Origin: Thermomucor indicae-seudaticae
Taxonomy: Eukaryota; Mucoromycota; Mucoromycetes; Mucorales; Lichtheimiaceae
Direction of reading: 5' to 3'
Length of the DNA: 42,782 bases
NCBI GenBank assembly: GCA_000787465.1
Contig: JSYX01000281.1
Coordinates: 1 to 42,782 of the forward strand
Below, in pieces: positions 20,790 through 32,917 of this stretch. The first letter of the stretch is position 1. Every line of letters starts with the position of its first letter. The position numbers were made by a program, and so were the translations under genes. Under the pieces are notes generated by a model. The model saw only the letters and a program-made list of their open reading frames with translations. It searched no databases and was not told the origin of the DNA.

Positions 20790-21880
20790 AAAACCCAGGA
20801 TTAGGCATCAGTACCGGTGTGGCTCCAGATTTGCACCGTATATGGCGTATTGCGAACCAACACGTCGGGTACCGACAGGCTGAACGACTTCTTGGCATCT
20901 CTCACGGTTCCTATAACAACTTTACCCTGCGATTCATTCAAGCATTGGGGGATCTCGAGGGCAACTGGATTTCTTGGCCCATCGGTGAGAGAGTGGCCCA
21001 AGTCGTAGAAGAATTCCAATATGGACTTCTGGGCAATGATTTTGGTGGTCGTGGCGGTCTCCCGGACCGCGTTGGTGCTATCGACGGCAAGCTTGTACGC
21101 ATTCACAAGCCCGCAAGATCCGGTGATCGTTATTTGGAGCGAAAGAATCATTTCTCCATGAACATCACCGCGATATGCAATGCAAGCAGACGATTCACGT
21201 ATGTCCATTCGTGAGAATCAGGTATGCGCTTGTAACTAAATATTGTAGCAAACATTCATCATTTACATGTGTATCTCTTACTTTACACAGGCCGTACGCA
21301 TGACTGGCGCGCTTTCACAGCCACTGGATTCTACCATCGGTTACTCACTCAACCCGAGACCTTGTTTCCAGACAACACCTACATTATTGCGGGCAAGTGT
21401 TAAATTGCGAACTGGCTTTATTTCTCAGTGCTCATCGACCTTTTGTTTCTATTAGATTCCGCGTATGGATTATCGCCTTACATAATTCCTAGCCATGACG
21501 TGAATCTATGACGCACACCTCAACAGAAGCTCTTTGATAAAGCTCATGCGAAAATGCGGAACGTAATCGAACGTGCTTTTGGTCCTTTGGTGTGCCGTTG
21601 GAGAATTCTGCGACAAGAACTCTACATGCTCGATCCAGAACAGATGTTGGCTACCATATACGCGTGTTGCATTTTACATAACCTTTGTCTGAATAGAAGG
21701 CATGATCTTGATGACAATATCTACCATGAGCAAGATCAGCCCACTGTATTCACGTCAGACCCATGCCGTGGTGAAGACTTCCAGGCTATAGCCGGGGCAA
21801 CTGCGGCAGAACTACGTCGTCGTGGCCAGCAAAGACATCAGGAATTAGTGCAGTACATTTGGCCAACATATCATGGATAG
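20790..21880 (+). pseudogene. Harbinger/PIF DDE transposase, decayed
   Basis: DDE-type nuclease of the PIF/Harbinger superfamily (DDE_Tnp_4, HARBI1-like). Order of motifs: helix-turn-helix-like YRQAERLLGISHGSYNNFTL, first catalytic Asp in VGAIDGKLVRIHKP, YLERKNHFSMN, GRTHDWRAF, second Asp in IADSAYGLSPYIIP, Glu in NVIERAFGPLVCRWRIL, and ACCILHNLC. Introns are present; the one after TYIIA has a GC donor (gcaagt at about 21392) and restores IADSAY. Damage: the junction before GRTHDW is out of phase by one base, an in-frame TGA lies between HDVNL and RTPQQKLF (about 21508), and the usual N-terminal extension is missing. Probably immobile, though recently active. Confidence 0.85.
21390..21459 (+). 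other. probable GC-AG intron in the transposase
   Basis: The exon ends GCGG and the intron begins gcaagtg and ends ctattag. Removal fuses ATTGCGG to ATTCCGCG, which regenerates the conserved ADSAY. No GT donor nearby gives the same reading. Confidence 0.6.
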
Positions 21881-21953
21881 AGCATTTTTTCCCACCCACC
21901 CAACCCTACCCTTTTCTTTTTTTTATTTTTGTATGTATCTATAATATATATAA

Positions 21954-22534
21954 CTATAGTTTTTCTATCAATCGATCTAGTTTTTCTAAAAGTGGACGGC
22001 GATATTCTCTTCGCTCATTGGCAGCTGCTGCTTGCTGATCGAGCAATTGCTGTTGCATTCGTCGCGTTTCTGCTCGGTGCTGCTGCAGACTCTCCGCTTC
22101 CCGTTGGAAAGATTCCAGCATTTGCTGCTGGAATTGCTGCGATTGTCTTATGTGTTCCTCCAGGAAACGGAAAGCTGCGTCGGATCGCGCGGCTTGTCGG
22201 TCTGCAACGGCGTTGGGTTGCTGATGTCGTCGTACGCCATCAAGTGAGTCGTGCGTTGCGGGTGGCATCCAATGACCCCACGTCGGGACATCGGCAGGGA
22301 CAGGGGAAACAGCAGAGGTGGCGAGCTCATCACTCGCGGCAGAGGGTGAACGTGGCGACACTGTCACCGTGGGGGTTGCAGCTGCGGTGTGAACCGAACA
22401 CTGAACGGGTCGTTGCCTTGGCTGGAAGGTTGTCCCTGGTAGGGCTGATTCACCGACGTTACAGGAATGTTCGTACGGTAGCTGCCGTAAGGGTAGTTAG
22501 GTGCGCTGTTGGAAGTGTTGGATGGGGACATTGA
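21954..22534 (-). CDS. Q-rich Harbinger partner ORF (second ORF), probably broken
   Basis: PIF/Harbinger elements normally encode a second, Myb/SANT-type DNA-binding protein. This convergent ORF, 73 bp from the transposase stop, occupies the right place. Its C-terminal part is a Gln/Arg-rich coiled coil (FRFLEEHIRQSQQFQQQMLE, MQQQLLDQQAAAANERR) ending LDRLIEKL. An upstream ATG at 22534 opens a Ser/Pro/Tyr-rich frame (MSPSNTSNSAPNYPYGS) that closes at a TGA near 22365, one frame off from the coiled-coil frame. No tryptophan-rich SANT helix is visible. It is therefore either damaged or a DNA-binding-less partner. Assignment relies mostly on position. Confidence 0.45.
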
Positions 22535-22605
22535 GGCAAAGAAACAAGATGAAAAATATATGAAGTTGCTCTTAATTCAAAGCCTTTACAGCTCTTTTTA
22601 TATTT

Positions 22606-22860
22606 TTATTCATCTTCATGTACCGTATTAAGAGTGGCATCCGGTATGGCATTTTTGTTTCCTGATCCGTTCCGATGTGCCAAGCCAGAAAAAGGATTTG
22701 GCTTCCATAAAGGAATAGTCATGGTCTTGTCCCGACGACGACCTCTCAAGCATCCAAAGATGAGAAGAAGGACGCTCGTGGTACCAAATTTCAGTGTCAG
22801 ATCGCACAAAGATTTATTGGGAATTCTTCTGTCGACGTGCTTGAGAGCACTCTTTCACAG
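22606..22860 (-). CDS. possible small one-span membrane protein (3' exon)
   Basis: An open frame without its own ATG follows an acceptor-like gaaag near 22862. It contains KHVDRRIPNK, a hydrophobic stretch TTSVLLLIFGCL followed by GRRR, and a polar tail ending LNTVHEDE. It superficially recalls Mic10-type MICOS subunits, but the Gly-rich membrane motif is absent. It could equally be part of the transposon's right flank. Confidence 0.2.
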
Positions 22861-22984
22861 TGAATACCCCTATTGATTCAGCCTCTTTCATTGGCCTATA
22901 CTACCATTCATTTTCTTTCTTTCCATTTTCCCCTTTCATTTTTGACCTCATACTCTCTGTGCACGCAATGAGGACTTATATGCA

Positions 22985-25398
22985 ATGAGTCCTTCTATTG
23001 ATGATAATTATAACACGGCTACAAAACAGCGACGAAACAGGCCATGTAACTGCTCTTGTCCAGACATTATGGGACTAGCTAGTGAAATGGTCGCAGTTCT
23101 TTTTTTGCTCACGGTAACTGCATCTTTACTTTAGGTGAAAACTGTCGAGCCCATCGTCGAAAGTGCTCGGTGCTGAATGGCACAAATTGCGAACGATGCG
23201 CTAAAATGGCCCTACCATGTTTGTTCAAGTTCAGTGGAAAGCCGCTTGCGACGAATCGAGATACGTCAGGCAACAGCATCGACGACACTTGTGAAGGAGG
23301 AGACAGCAATGGTTACTCGGTGAAGAACAGCAGTAGCAGTAAAAAAGTCGTTCCTACGTTTAAAAAGAATCAGCTTTTGGAGCAAGTGATGGAGTTACAG
23401 CAACACGCAGCCATGGTGGAGACTCAACTTCAGTTGCTGGGTGCGAACGTACATGCCCGAGAATCTTATTGTTTTCATTCTCCAGATATATGCAGCAGAC
23501 GTGAAAACAAAGACGCTGATGACAAGAACGAGTGGAGGCTGGTTTTGAGCAGAAGGGCTGACGGCGGTTTACGCCTCGAAACACCAATACGAAACCTCTC
23601 GGAAATGGCGCAATTCTTGAATCAAACTTGGAAGTATTTCGTTATAGATCCAAAAACGCCTTACTTTTTACCATATACCACACAACCTGAACGATACATG
23701 CCTGTAACCAACAGAATGTTGCAAGCCGAGCGTATCCTGAGGGGTATTATCGGACAAGTCAGGAACATGACGACGACGGCGTCGTCACCGACAAGCATTT
23801 CCACCTTGAGGAGACGACGGTCGTTTTTTAGCAGCCAGGAAACGCAAGTGATGGCATCTTTCAATTGCAAGATGGTGGACATCTATTTTAACTGCCAAGG
23901 CTTCTTGAGCCCTGTCTTTGTGCGGTCGTATTACCTGCATTATCTCAAATCACATCCTCACTCGATGTTGACGAATGCCATGGTGGCCGTTGTTCTGTGT
24001 GGGCAATGCCGTCATGTACAGAACGCACAGGATACGCTTCCGTTTTCACGCCAAGCCTTGGCTGAGATCTATCGGGAGAAAGCTCGCCATCAGCTTCAGG
24101 ACGCATTATTCGACAACGACGAAGACGAACAGCCGTCTGTGGAAAAGATGGCGACCATGTGGATGATTGCACAATGTCTTCTAGTGAAACTCCAGACAAG
24201 CGAAGCTCGGATATACATCACGACGGCATGGCGCATGGCAATCCAGCTCAAAGACAGTTATTCTGATACTCTGCAGCAATTAAACTGCCCAAATCTTGCT
24301 GACAAGCTTGATCCTGTGACTGTGGCGAAGGCAGAAACCTGGAGGCGGATCTTTTACATTATTCGGTATCTCGAGATCAGCATGTATATCGCATACGACG
24401 GGCTTGTCGATTTCTCGGCGATTATCTTCCACAGCAGCATTGGACGGCCAACAGTATTGCCCTGGGAACGTGAGGATCCTGTGCTTTGTAATGCGGTGCA
24501 GATATATCAGTATTTAATTACCCTGAGCGTGCTTCCAAGCGGTTGCGATGGCAGCAGACCGGAGGAACTAGTCTTGCACAGGCTTTATTCGGGCGCGCTG
24601 GAGGCTGTATCTTGTGCTGATTTGGAGTTTATCGAGAAGCGATTGATCGAGTTTTGGCACCAGATACCACGCGAATATTGGCTTTCTGACGCGCCTATAT
24701 CGTATGTTGACCCGGAGCGTGTACGACGTTGCAGCGACCCACATGTGCTTTATCTTAACGAGATGTATTTTCTCTTTTGGCTCAACTTTCAGTCTCGTCT
24801 TATGCAGACACCCGCGAAAGCCGATCTGACTGGCGCTTCCTTTGGTCGACTGGACGCCGAACGTGCGCTGTTGATTGTGTCGATTGCGTGTGACGCTGTG
24901 ACAAGGATCATGGAAGCCTTGTTGAGGTGTCTACCGTGTGCGATAGAAGCCCATTGGCTTACTGTTGTGCTGGATGTCTTGATGTTATTGAAGGACGCGG
25001 CTGATCCAGGTCTGCAGATGCGAGCACAATCCAATTTTCAGACTGCGTTTTGGGTCTTGAACAATAGCATTGGATCGTACGCTGATTCTGACGCACTGCG
25101 ACAAATGTTCCCGCTCCCGAATGACGCCAAAAGCCTCAGCAGCAGTGCAGGCGCTAGCGTCTACAGTGGAATGTGTGGCAGCGGTTGTGCAAGTACTAGT
25201 CCTGGCGATTCGTCTATCGCTAGTCCTGATACTGCCATGATTGTTGACGGAAATAGCAACGACAGTGGCCTCTTTGGATGTGACTTGCCAGGTTGTTCGT
25301 CATCGTCGCCTCCGTGTAGTCCAGTGATGTCTAGTACCTACTTTGGTGAGTTGAAAAGGAAGCTTCAGATTTACTTTTCTGACATTCCCATGCAATAA
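22985..25398 (+). CDS. Zn2Cys6 transcription factor, 774 aa
   Basis: Fungal binuclear-cluster transcription factor. Exons 22985-23045 and 23135-25398; the intron splits the first zinc Cys codon, and only splicing gives a canonical cluster: C21-x2-C24-x6-C31-x7-C39-x2-C42-x6-C49, within RPCENCRAHRRKCS and NCERCAKMALPC. A linker and short coiled coil follow (LLEQVMELQQHAAMVETQL). From about residue 225 comes the fungal-specific middle homology region, starting DIYFNCQGFLSPVFVRSYY. The C-terminal about 100 residues are Ser/Gly-rich, typical of an activation region. Upstream ATG at about 22968 opens only a 6-codon frame and could act as a small uORF. The target genes are unknown. It is related in layout to the factor at 29505. 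Confidence 0.92.
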
Positions 25399-25962
25399 CC
25401 CTCTCCCCTTTGTCGTCTTCTGACTTGTATATGTGCATATACGACACGTTAACCCGCTTGTGTTTTTATTCCTCCTTACGTATCTAACTGTATTCTTCAT
25501 CTCGACCCATACTTTTGCTTTTGTTTCTTCTTCTGTCATCAATACTCGAAAACAAAATAACATTATTTCTATCGTCTTGTTCCACGAATCACAGCGCGAA
25601 CACCCAGTATGCCGTCCACAGTTTTCCGCTTTATTGCTCGCCATAGTTGCTAGTAAAGAGTCAATACGGCTTAGTAAGACAACTTTATCGAACGTAACCA
25701 GCCATGGATCGTCATGCGGTATTGGATTTGTAAGTTATGTTTACACCAGATGAGAATGCTTCTTTGCCTCGACATCAAACCCATTTCTGCGCTGGAGACG
25801 GATGAGATTGGCATCACTTCAGATGTTTTTTTTTTTGCACACACTGTCTCGAATTTCGCGCATATTGGTTTTCAATCAACGCAAGAAAACATCCCAGGCG
25901 ATGCAAGCATGACTCGAAGTAAGTATCCGAAAGGAGAGCATAAAGAAATCGGACGTCGGGAC
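25399..25962. other. 3' flank of the first Zn2Cys6 gene
   Basis: Pyrimidine-rich then AT-rich sequence with a (T)10 run near 25827. Open frames show no recognisable domains. Confidence 0.4.
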
Positions 25963-28030
25963 TCAGAAACTCTTCGCGTGTCCAGGGATGGTGGAAGCCT
26001 GGAAAGCAAGTGGCCAGACAAAATGAGCCGATAATTCAAATCTATTCCGGCTTCGCCAATGGTAAACAGTCCCGTTGTTGCATCTTCTGGTGTGAGCTCG
26101 ACCAGTCTGCGGTCACTCTCCGTGTCATGATGAGTGTTGTCGGGTGTTTTGGCGGTGTTGAACCAATGCCATGTCCAGGTTCGCAATCAGACCTCCGTTC
26201 GAGCGACTGGCTGGACGGGAAGAGATGGAAAGCCATGTTTTCGGATCGAACAGGTTCCGAAGCTGACTACGGGGAAGGGCGCGAGCGACTTACAACACTC
26301 CGAATTCATCAGTGGAGATGAGGAATGGCAAAGTAGTCAACTTGGATACTGGGCACCGGTAAGCCCGCACCAAGTCCCAGACAGGCCGGAATGTCGAGTG
26401 TTGGTTGGGCCTTGATGTCAATGACGACCCTAGTGCCGCGAGCAGGCACACGAAGGTCAATCCATGGTCCGTAAACCGGTCTCCGTTTTGTAGCGCAACA
26501 TTCGCCGCAGCCGCACCAATGGCCCGGGAAAGGCCTTGCCAAACGCCAGTGAGATTGCGCGTGGGAAGCCAACAGACATGCTTTCTTGCTGTTTTGCTAT
26601 GGGAAAAAAAACATTGTCAGTGATCGCTCAGAGGCATAAACCCAATTGGTACTTACAGGGCGACAGAGCGCAACCTCCTGTACTGCAGCCCAACGTCTAC
26701 CATTCTCATCCTTATCTCCAGTCGGGCGCCATACGCACAGGTCGACATGTGCCGGCATGTCTCCTTCATGAAGGCCTATCGGGGAACATAAAGCGTTGGT
26801 ACGCGCAAGTATGGCCACGATTTCATTTCGCTTACCAAGTGCGCATTGAGGCCAGTCCCAATTTCCCAGATTTCACTTGGGGAAAAGTCTGTGGCTAAGC
26901 GATTGGTGTTCGTCCGTCTATGATAGAAGGGCTGTTTGATTTTCATGTAACCCCGCGGAATCCTTCTTCGCCTTTGCGGTGTGTTGAGGTTGTTCGACAT
27001 TGAGAGAGACAGTGAGTACTGTAGGTGCGAAAGGCTGTTTCCCAAGTCTACCAGTAAAAATCCTTCCATGATGGAGATTGATTGTGACGACTCTTCTAGG
27101 TGAGATCGAACAACCTCTTTTTTGCACTCCCTTATGCACTCTCATGTCGAATACGATAGCCTTCTTCATTGTTGCCACCAGAGGGAACCGGCATCCGGTA
27201 AGAAAAGCTCCCAAGGCAATCTGGACCAGGAATTGTCTCTGTTTTAGATACGCTGGAATATCACTTTCCACTGTGGTGTTCCCGCTTTGGTGGAGACCGA
27301 CGGCGCATCTGTTACCGATGGTACGCGGTTTCGAAGGTGCCTAGTCTTGGATTGACTGGTTCTAGGTGCAAACCGATGGAGATGTCGACCGTCAAGCATG
27401 GTTATGACACCGGCGATTGCGATGCATGCTGCTGCCTCTACGTCGCGGTTCTTACTGTTTGTGCTTGCTGGTGGGATTGATGAGTAGCCTGCGTCGAAAC
27501 GTTCAAAATGAACATCCAGGGACAGCAAACGACCATAAGTTTCAGTACAATTGATGTACAAGAATTGATGCTTTTCAACAAAAATGCTTGCAACAAACAG
27601 CGCTGGTCCAACGAATCCAAGTTTGTTCAGCAACTCCACGAATTGAGGGGTGATTTCTGGAAACTGGAACTGCTTTAAAGGTTGATAAAAAGGGCTCCTG
27701 AAAAGAGCGCGCTGTAAGGAGCTCTGGTCATCACCAGTTGGCGTCGAAGTTCCCGAGGCAGGCCTCTTCGGAATCTCTTTGGGTAGACGTAAACAGGGCA
27801 GGAACGTGGCGTTAAACTCTGGGTCTAACAAGAGTTGGAGGATGTCAACGCGTTAATCTCTTTCGTCCCGTCCTGGATGGCGAAGGGTCCCAGATCCACC
27901 GTTCGTATGACACTTTGCAAGATTCGTTGTATTAATTCTGCAGAGTCACTTGCTCCACACGCTGTTCGACAGTGCCTTTTGACAGAGCTTTCGCTGTTTG
28001 AGTTTGCTTCTTGAGGTTTTTTGTCGGGTC
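25963..28030 (-). CDS. unidentified multi-exon gene or gene remnant
   Basis: I do not recognise the product. Coding-looking pieces on the - strand: 28027-27925 (SDSAELIQRILQ), a long piece about 27835-27316 (PEFNATFLPCLRLP, LLNKLGFVGPALFVASIFVE, INCTETYGRLLSLDVHFERF, GVITMLDGRHL), a piece from 27238 (RQFLVQIALGAFLTGCRFPL, TINLHHGRIFTG), one at about 26999-26850 (RLATDFSPSEIWEIGTGL), then 26790-26650 and 26590-26290. Intron 27315-27239 joins the second and third pieces in phase 0, which argues for a real spliced gene. Elsewhere several frames stay open at once and joins are ambiguous. Stops at 26125 or 25963 are both possible. Position between two similar transcription factors is intriguing; relation to them is unknown. 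Confidence 0.35.
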
Positions 28031-28139
28031 TACCGAATCGGGTCCGGAACGGTTAGGGTATGAGAAGGGCTAGAACCCGACTCGATTGGAAGAGACGAAG
28101 GAGGAAAGCAAGCTGAGGCTGGGTGTATCTTTTGTGCAG

Positions 28140-28205
28140 GGATTTGAAAACCAGAGCAGAGCAAGAGAAAACCAGACCAGAACCAGAGACCAGAGCTCTG
28201 GTCCG
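28140..28205. repeat. ACCAGA-rich degenerate repeat with inverted core
   Basis: Units of the type (A)CCAGA(G/A/C)C recur about eight times and end in the perfect palindrome ACCAGAGCTCTGGT near 28190-28203. This looks like a simple-sequence expansion. Confidence 0.5.
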
Positions 28206-29504
28206 GAACCCTAGCCGCATAGGCTTCTTCCTTTTTGATTTGGTCGACTGTCCGCTTTGGAGCCGGCTTGTCGGCGTCTTCTTTTCGGCAGATATCTTCA
28301 TTTGAGGCTTCCAGCTGCCGTCTTTTCGACGTGCCATGAGAAATGAAAAGGAAACTTTCCTGGCAAAAAAAAGGTTATACACACTTATTGATCTTCAATA
28401 AAGCAAACTTAAGAACTCACCGTCAAGCAAGTCAATCTTCAACGAAAAAGCAGTAAAAAGTAGGAGCAGGTATTGCAGGCAGTGGTGCAATTTTTTTTTC
28501 AGTTGCAACACTCAAACATTGATTCAACTTCCATAGGCGCTTTTCCCATTATCTGCTACTTGTTTTCAACATGCTTGGTGTATACGCAGCAGTAAGAATA
28601 ACAAGCTGAACCCCTTCAAAATTTGTCAGAGAAAACCAGACCACTGTGCTCGTAATTGTCAAAAGATTCCATCGAATTCATGCAATCAGCCTTTATCCAC
28701 ATTTATATTGCCTTAATTCACCGATGTTGGATACACAAATAGGAGAGCAGCTTCAACCGGAGTACTGACCTCATGAACATCGTTTCAGGCGACGTTGCAC
28801 CCATTTTGGAGCTAAAGTTTCTCAGGCATAGGACAAACCTGATGTCTTTCTCCACCTGCGCCAAAGTTCAAAAGGGCTTCGGCGTCCGGGTGGCGGCAAA
28901 AAGTTTTAGCGAGCACAGTTGGCTTTAATGAAGCTCTATAAGGACATTCTCGCTGAGGCGAAGAGATACCTTACCAGCAGTTTGCTGGCAGGATTTAAGC
29001 TAAAATCTATCCAGCTACCGGCTGTCAGGTTGTCCGATCACTTTACGTTAACAATAAATCAGATCTTCGAAGCGTTGATTGACGATAGCTTCTTTTTATT
29101 GCTAAAATTGGCTCTAATATTATCGTTATTAATAATTGTGTCATGACGACCTTTGACCGTTCCGTGTAAGGTATTCGAGCCAAGAAATAGTCTTTTTCAT
29201 ACACCACGGACAATTGCATCCATCGGCGCCGACTCGAAGGAAAAAAGCTAGTTAGTGCTGGAAGCTGCCAAATGAGAACATAACCACGCGAAAGGTTATT
29301 GAACGGGGGTGAACTTGTTTGAAGAAGCAACGCAAAGTAAAATCAAGATCAGCGCAAAAAGTGGCAAAGCCTAGCTCCAAGCACAACTTGCAATAAACGC
29401 GAATTCAACTATTTTGAGTGCTGCGAAATGGCTTACATTCCAAAAACAGTAACACAACTCATAAAACCTTTACCTCATATACTCTTAGCATCAAGAGAAA
29501 GAAC
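28206..29504. other. upstream region of the second Zn2Cys6 gene
   Basis: AT-rich. Frames at 28919-29146 (+) and 29330-29043 (-) have no recognisable motif. A small ATG-initiated protein beginning MARRKDGSWK (28337, -) was seen but not supported. Probably promoter and intergenic DNA. Confidence 0.35.
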
Positions 29505-31874
29505 ATGGTTAGCAAACCCAAAAATGTACCTTGCGAAGGTATGCATTTTAATAACCTGGGTACTCATCAGATACTCATACGGGGATTTTTCCCAACTCAA
29601 TGGCTATCCCTTTTTATTAGGCTGTCGAGAACGTAAAAAGAAATGTAGCTCTGGCAGCCCTTGCGATCGGTAAACTTGAAAAGCTTAATTGCTACTACTA
29701 CCACATTCACGGCAACCTTCGCTCACTCGCTCTGTTGCGGTGATAGCTGTAAACGGCTCGGCATTCAATGTGTATACCTAAAGCCTACGACGCCGCCCGA
29801 TTTCGGATACGCTGAATGCGTAAACAATTATAATCTCCACTGTCATATTGCCGAACTGGAATCGATGATGAGCAATATTGAAAAACAAATGGAAGAGCTG
29901 CGACAGACCCAAGTTATATTGTCGCCGCAGACTCAGCGTATCAGCCGACAAGACGACACCGAACCTCTAATACCCGATGATAGCAGTACTGTGAGCAGCA
30001 GTGATCGGTCGCCTCGCACTCCTCCTCCTCGCGCGTCCCCACCGTCCTCTTCACAACTCGTAGCAGTCCGTCATCATCATCACCACACTTTAGCGAAGAC
30101 TCATAGTGATCACGACAAGACAGGCACTGGAGCTTGGCGGCTTACTGTCACCAAATCAGGCCGTCTCTGTATCGAAACCAATATCCGATCGTACGAAGAC
30201 TTGATGCATCAACTGTATGCGATCATGCATAGCGAAGGCGTTCCGTTCTGTAAACAGCCGGCATCGATGGATCTGACACTCATACATCGCTATAAGCTCA
30301 ATGCAGGAATGCGGCGCGCCCATTACAAAGCTGTCATGGAATGCATCGCAGACAGTACTCGACAGTACAAGTCGTCGTCGCCCCCAGCAATGCAAATTGG
30401 ATATTACTGCAATCCAGCAGACGCGCACAAGCAGCCGGATCATGCCATGACGTCGAGACTCCTTGATGCCTACTTTTCATGCCAGTTTTACCGTTCAGTC
30501 ATCGTCCACCGCCGCACGTTTTATACCCGTTTCGTGAATGGCGTTGAAGATTTTCGGTCTTCGTCTGTATTATGCGCGAAATGTGCAGCCATTATTACGA
30601 TGCGTTGTCGTCATGTGCTTTCGATCGTGAGCCGCGAACAGCAAGTACCGCTGCATACCTACTACGCTAGCATGGCGCGGCGGCTCGTTGCTGCGACGTT
30701 TGACGAACCCACGCTGGATACCTTTGCGACCTATGTTTTTCTTGCACAATACCATGTCAATGTTTTGCAACCTGAAGAGGCTGAAAAATATCTCGATTTT
30801 GCTGCCAGGATCGGATATCTATTACGAGAATCATTACAAGATCACACGGACGAATATGAATTGTTTAAGCGTCTGAATTGGCTTTTATTAAACACGTCGC
30901 GCTTCATTCAGTTTGCACAAAACCGGAGAGGTGTCCCCGTGCGATCCATGGAAAAGAAAAGACAGCAGCATCGTCCGGCTCGCTTTTTTGAAGAAGCGAA
31001 ATTTACCCAAGAATACGCGCCAAAACCGTTGCCAGACGAACCGCCCAAGGTGGTGCGTTCGCTATTGAAGGACGTGTATGGCCAACGTTTGCATTCTATT
31101 CTGAGCCCTTACCTGCGCGAAACCCGGTTTTCCAAGAGCCAGACACTTTCGTTACCGTTGCTTCTACAGACTGAAAGTGCGTTAAAGGAATACTACTATA
31201 AGGACATCCCGCCAGAGTACCGGCTATCGTTGAATATCTCTGACGCCGGTCTGACGGATGAAGAATTCCGTCGACGCTTGCGCAATGACCCAAACTGTGA
31301 CAGTGCCTCGGTCAACCTGGCCATCCGATATTTTCAGGCAATGATCGGGATCCACGAACCACTCATTCCACCTTTGCCGACCAAACTGAGCGGGACGTCT
31401 CATAATAACAACGAGAGGCGATTATTATCTCTTTTAAATGATGAAGACGAAGAAGAACAGGATGACCGGGGAGAAGAAGAAGAACGTAGCATGCATACGG
31501 TTCGAGCATTTGAGACGAGTTATCGGGCCTCGGTCATTCTGGTGCGCTTGTTCGAATACTACATTTTTGATCTTGACATGTGCTCTGAGCTCGTCGTACC
31601 ATGCTTACTGAGCGCGTGGGACATTCATCTCCGGAACGCCTGTCTTGGCCTGACCGATCCTGAAGAACTCAACGATCATGTTCCTAGTCGTGTGATCAAA
31701 GTGGCGCGGGAGTACGTTTTACGCTGCATCAATATCTTCCGCAGAGGCTACCACTACAACGCGGCGGATCATGCCATGTGGAAACATTATCAAGATGTAG
31801 AAAATAAGGTACTCGAGGCCATGTTTGTTGCTAGCCCTTATACGGAACCATGTCATACGTCCAATGTATGGTAG
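29505..31874 (+). CDS. Zn2Cys6 transcription factor, 736 aa
   Basis: Second fungal binuclear-cluster regulator. Exons 29505-29538, 29621-29669 and 29747-31874. The zinc cluster is assembled from three exons: C10-x2-C13-x6-C20-x5-C26-x2-C29-x6-C36 (PCEGCRERKKKCSSGSPCDR then CKRLGIQC). A predicted dimerisation coiled coil follows (HIAELESMMSNIEKQMEELR), then a Ser/Pro linker with a His run. The middle homology region starts near residue 235 (LLDAYFSCQFYRSVIVHRRT). An acidic patch (DEDEEEQDDRGEEEER) interrupts the C-terminal half. Length, domain order and intron placement near the first Cys pair resemble the factor at 22985, so the two look like distant paralogues. Regulated targets are unknown. 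Confidence 0.9.
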
Positions 31875-32917
31875 TCATCTGGTACTCCTTCCTTGTTCCT
31901 TTCTGTTGTACAGCCCGCGTTATTTGTTCTACATAGTTTTGTATGCACTAGTAATAATAGTAATAACTTCCTTTCGTGCTGTTTTCTGTATATCTCGAGC
32001 GAATCATGGCAATGCGTCTTCCTTTTTGCTACTTGGTTTGGGGAGCAACAGTGAAAGACCGCCGTCGTTAAAGTTTACAGTTGATAACCTTATGTCATCA
32101 ACCTCGCTGAACAATAGGGTCGTAAGGCGCCAATGTTTAGTATTCGCGTAACGGACATGCCAAAGCATTGACAACAGTCAGCTTTCCACCATGATGACCT
32201 GCAATGTCGTATCTTTGCTTTGTCAATTGATCAAAAACAAGGGCAAAACCTGATTCGGAATGCTTATATCATCAATCATGCTTGGCGAAATCGTAAAACT
32301 GAGTATGTGTTCCAGAAAGAAAGTCCGATTCACTCGATATGTTCTCTGTGGGCGCTGCAATTGATCGAAGCATAATGTTAACTTTAGCTTTTATGCCGAT
32401 CAAGAGAGAGAGCGACACATCATACTGTGCTGATGATATAGACGACGCCATGTATCTGTCAGGCACAACGCACACAGATACCTTCGACAAGCTATCCCAA
32501 CTTGGATAACATGTTCCAGAATCAGTAACCAACTGGTTTGCGCGGACAACCGGCGTTTTTACCAGATAAGGAGGAAAACTGCAGCGAGATCCTTATTGGA
32601 TTGTTCCGCTACATCTGCATGGAGAACCGCGCTAACGGACAATCGGTCGTATAGAGAGACAGTATCCGTCAGAGAACACCCGACGCATTGGGGCCAGTCG
32701 TGCAAGAAACCAGAAACGTGGAGACCTGTCAGGCATGACGTGCGGCTGTCATTGGCCGTGATCACGGGGGTTCGGGCAATGACAATCGGACAAATTTGTC
32801 CGATTTCCCCGCCTTTGATCTGATAACTAACTTGCTTGGCCCTTTTCTCCCCGCTCTTTTCCCCAACCCTATAAAAAAGTTGAAAACCTTATCTTTTTCC
32901 GCGCTACAATACACGCC
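31875..32917. other. intergenic region before the Apd1-like gene
   Basis: No conserved frame. It holds the 3' flank of the transcription factor and the promoter of the Apd1-like gene, including a TATA box at 32869-32879. Confidence 0.45.
32869..32879 (+). promoter_or_regulatory. TATA box of the Apd1-like gene
   Basis: CTATAAAAAAG lies about 39 nt upstream of the ATG at 32918, a normal fungal spacing, followed by a pyrimidine-rich tctttttcc. Confidence 0.5.

Noticed and set aside
22606..22860. Mic10 (MICOS) identity for the small hydrophobic frame.
   Set aside because: The Gly-rich membrane motif and the KRR-WP signature are absent.
20581..22980. Terminal inverted repeats of the Harbinger element.
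   Set aside because: Both flanks were compared by eye in inverted orientation; no convincing pair or 3-bp duplication was found.
26267..26293. A 27-nt intron linking two coding-looking pieces.
   Set aside because: Too short to trust, and several other frames are open in this GC-richer stretch.
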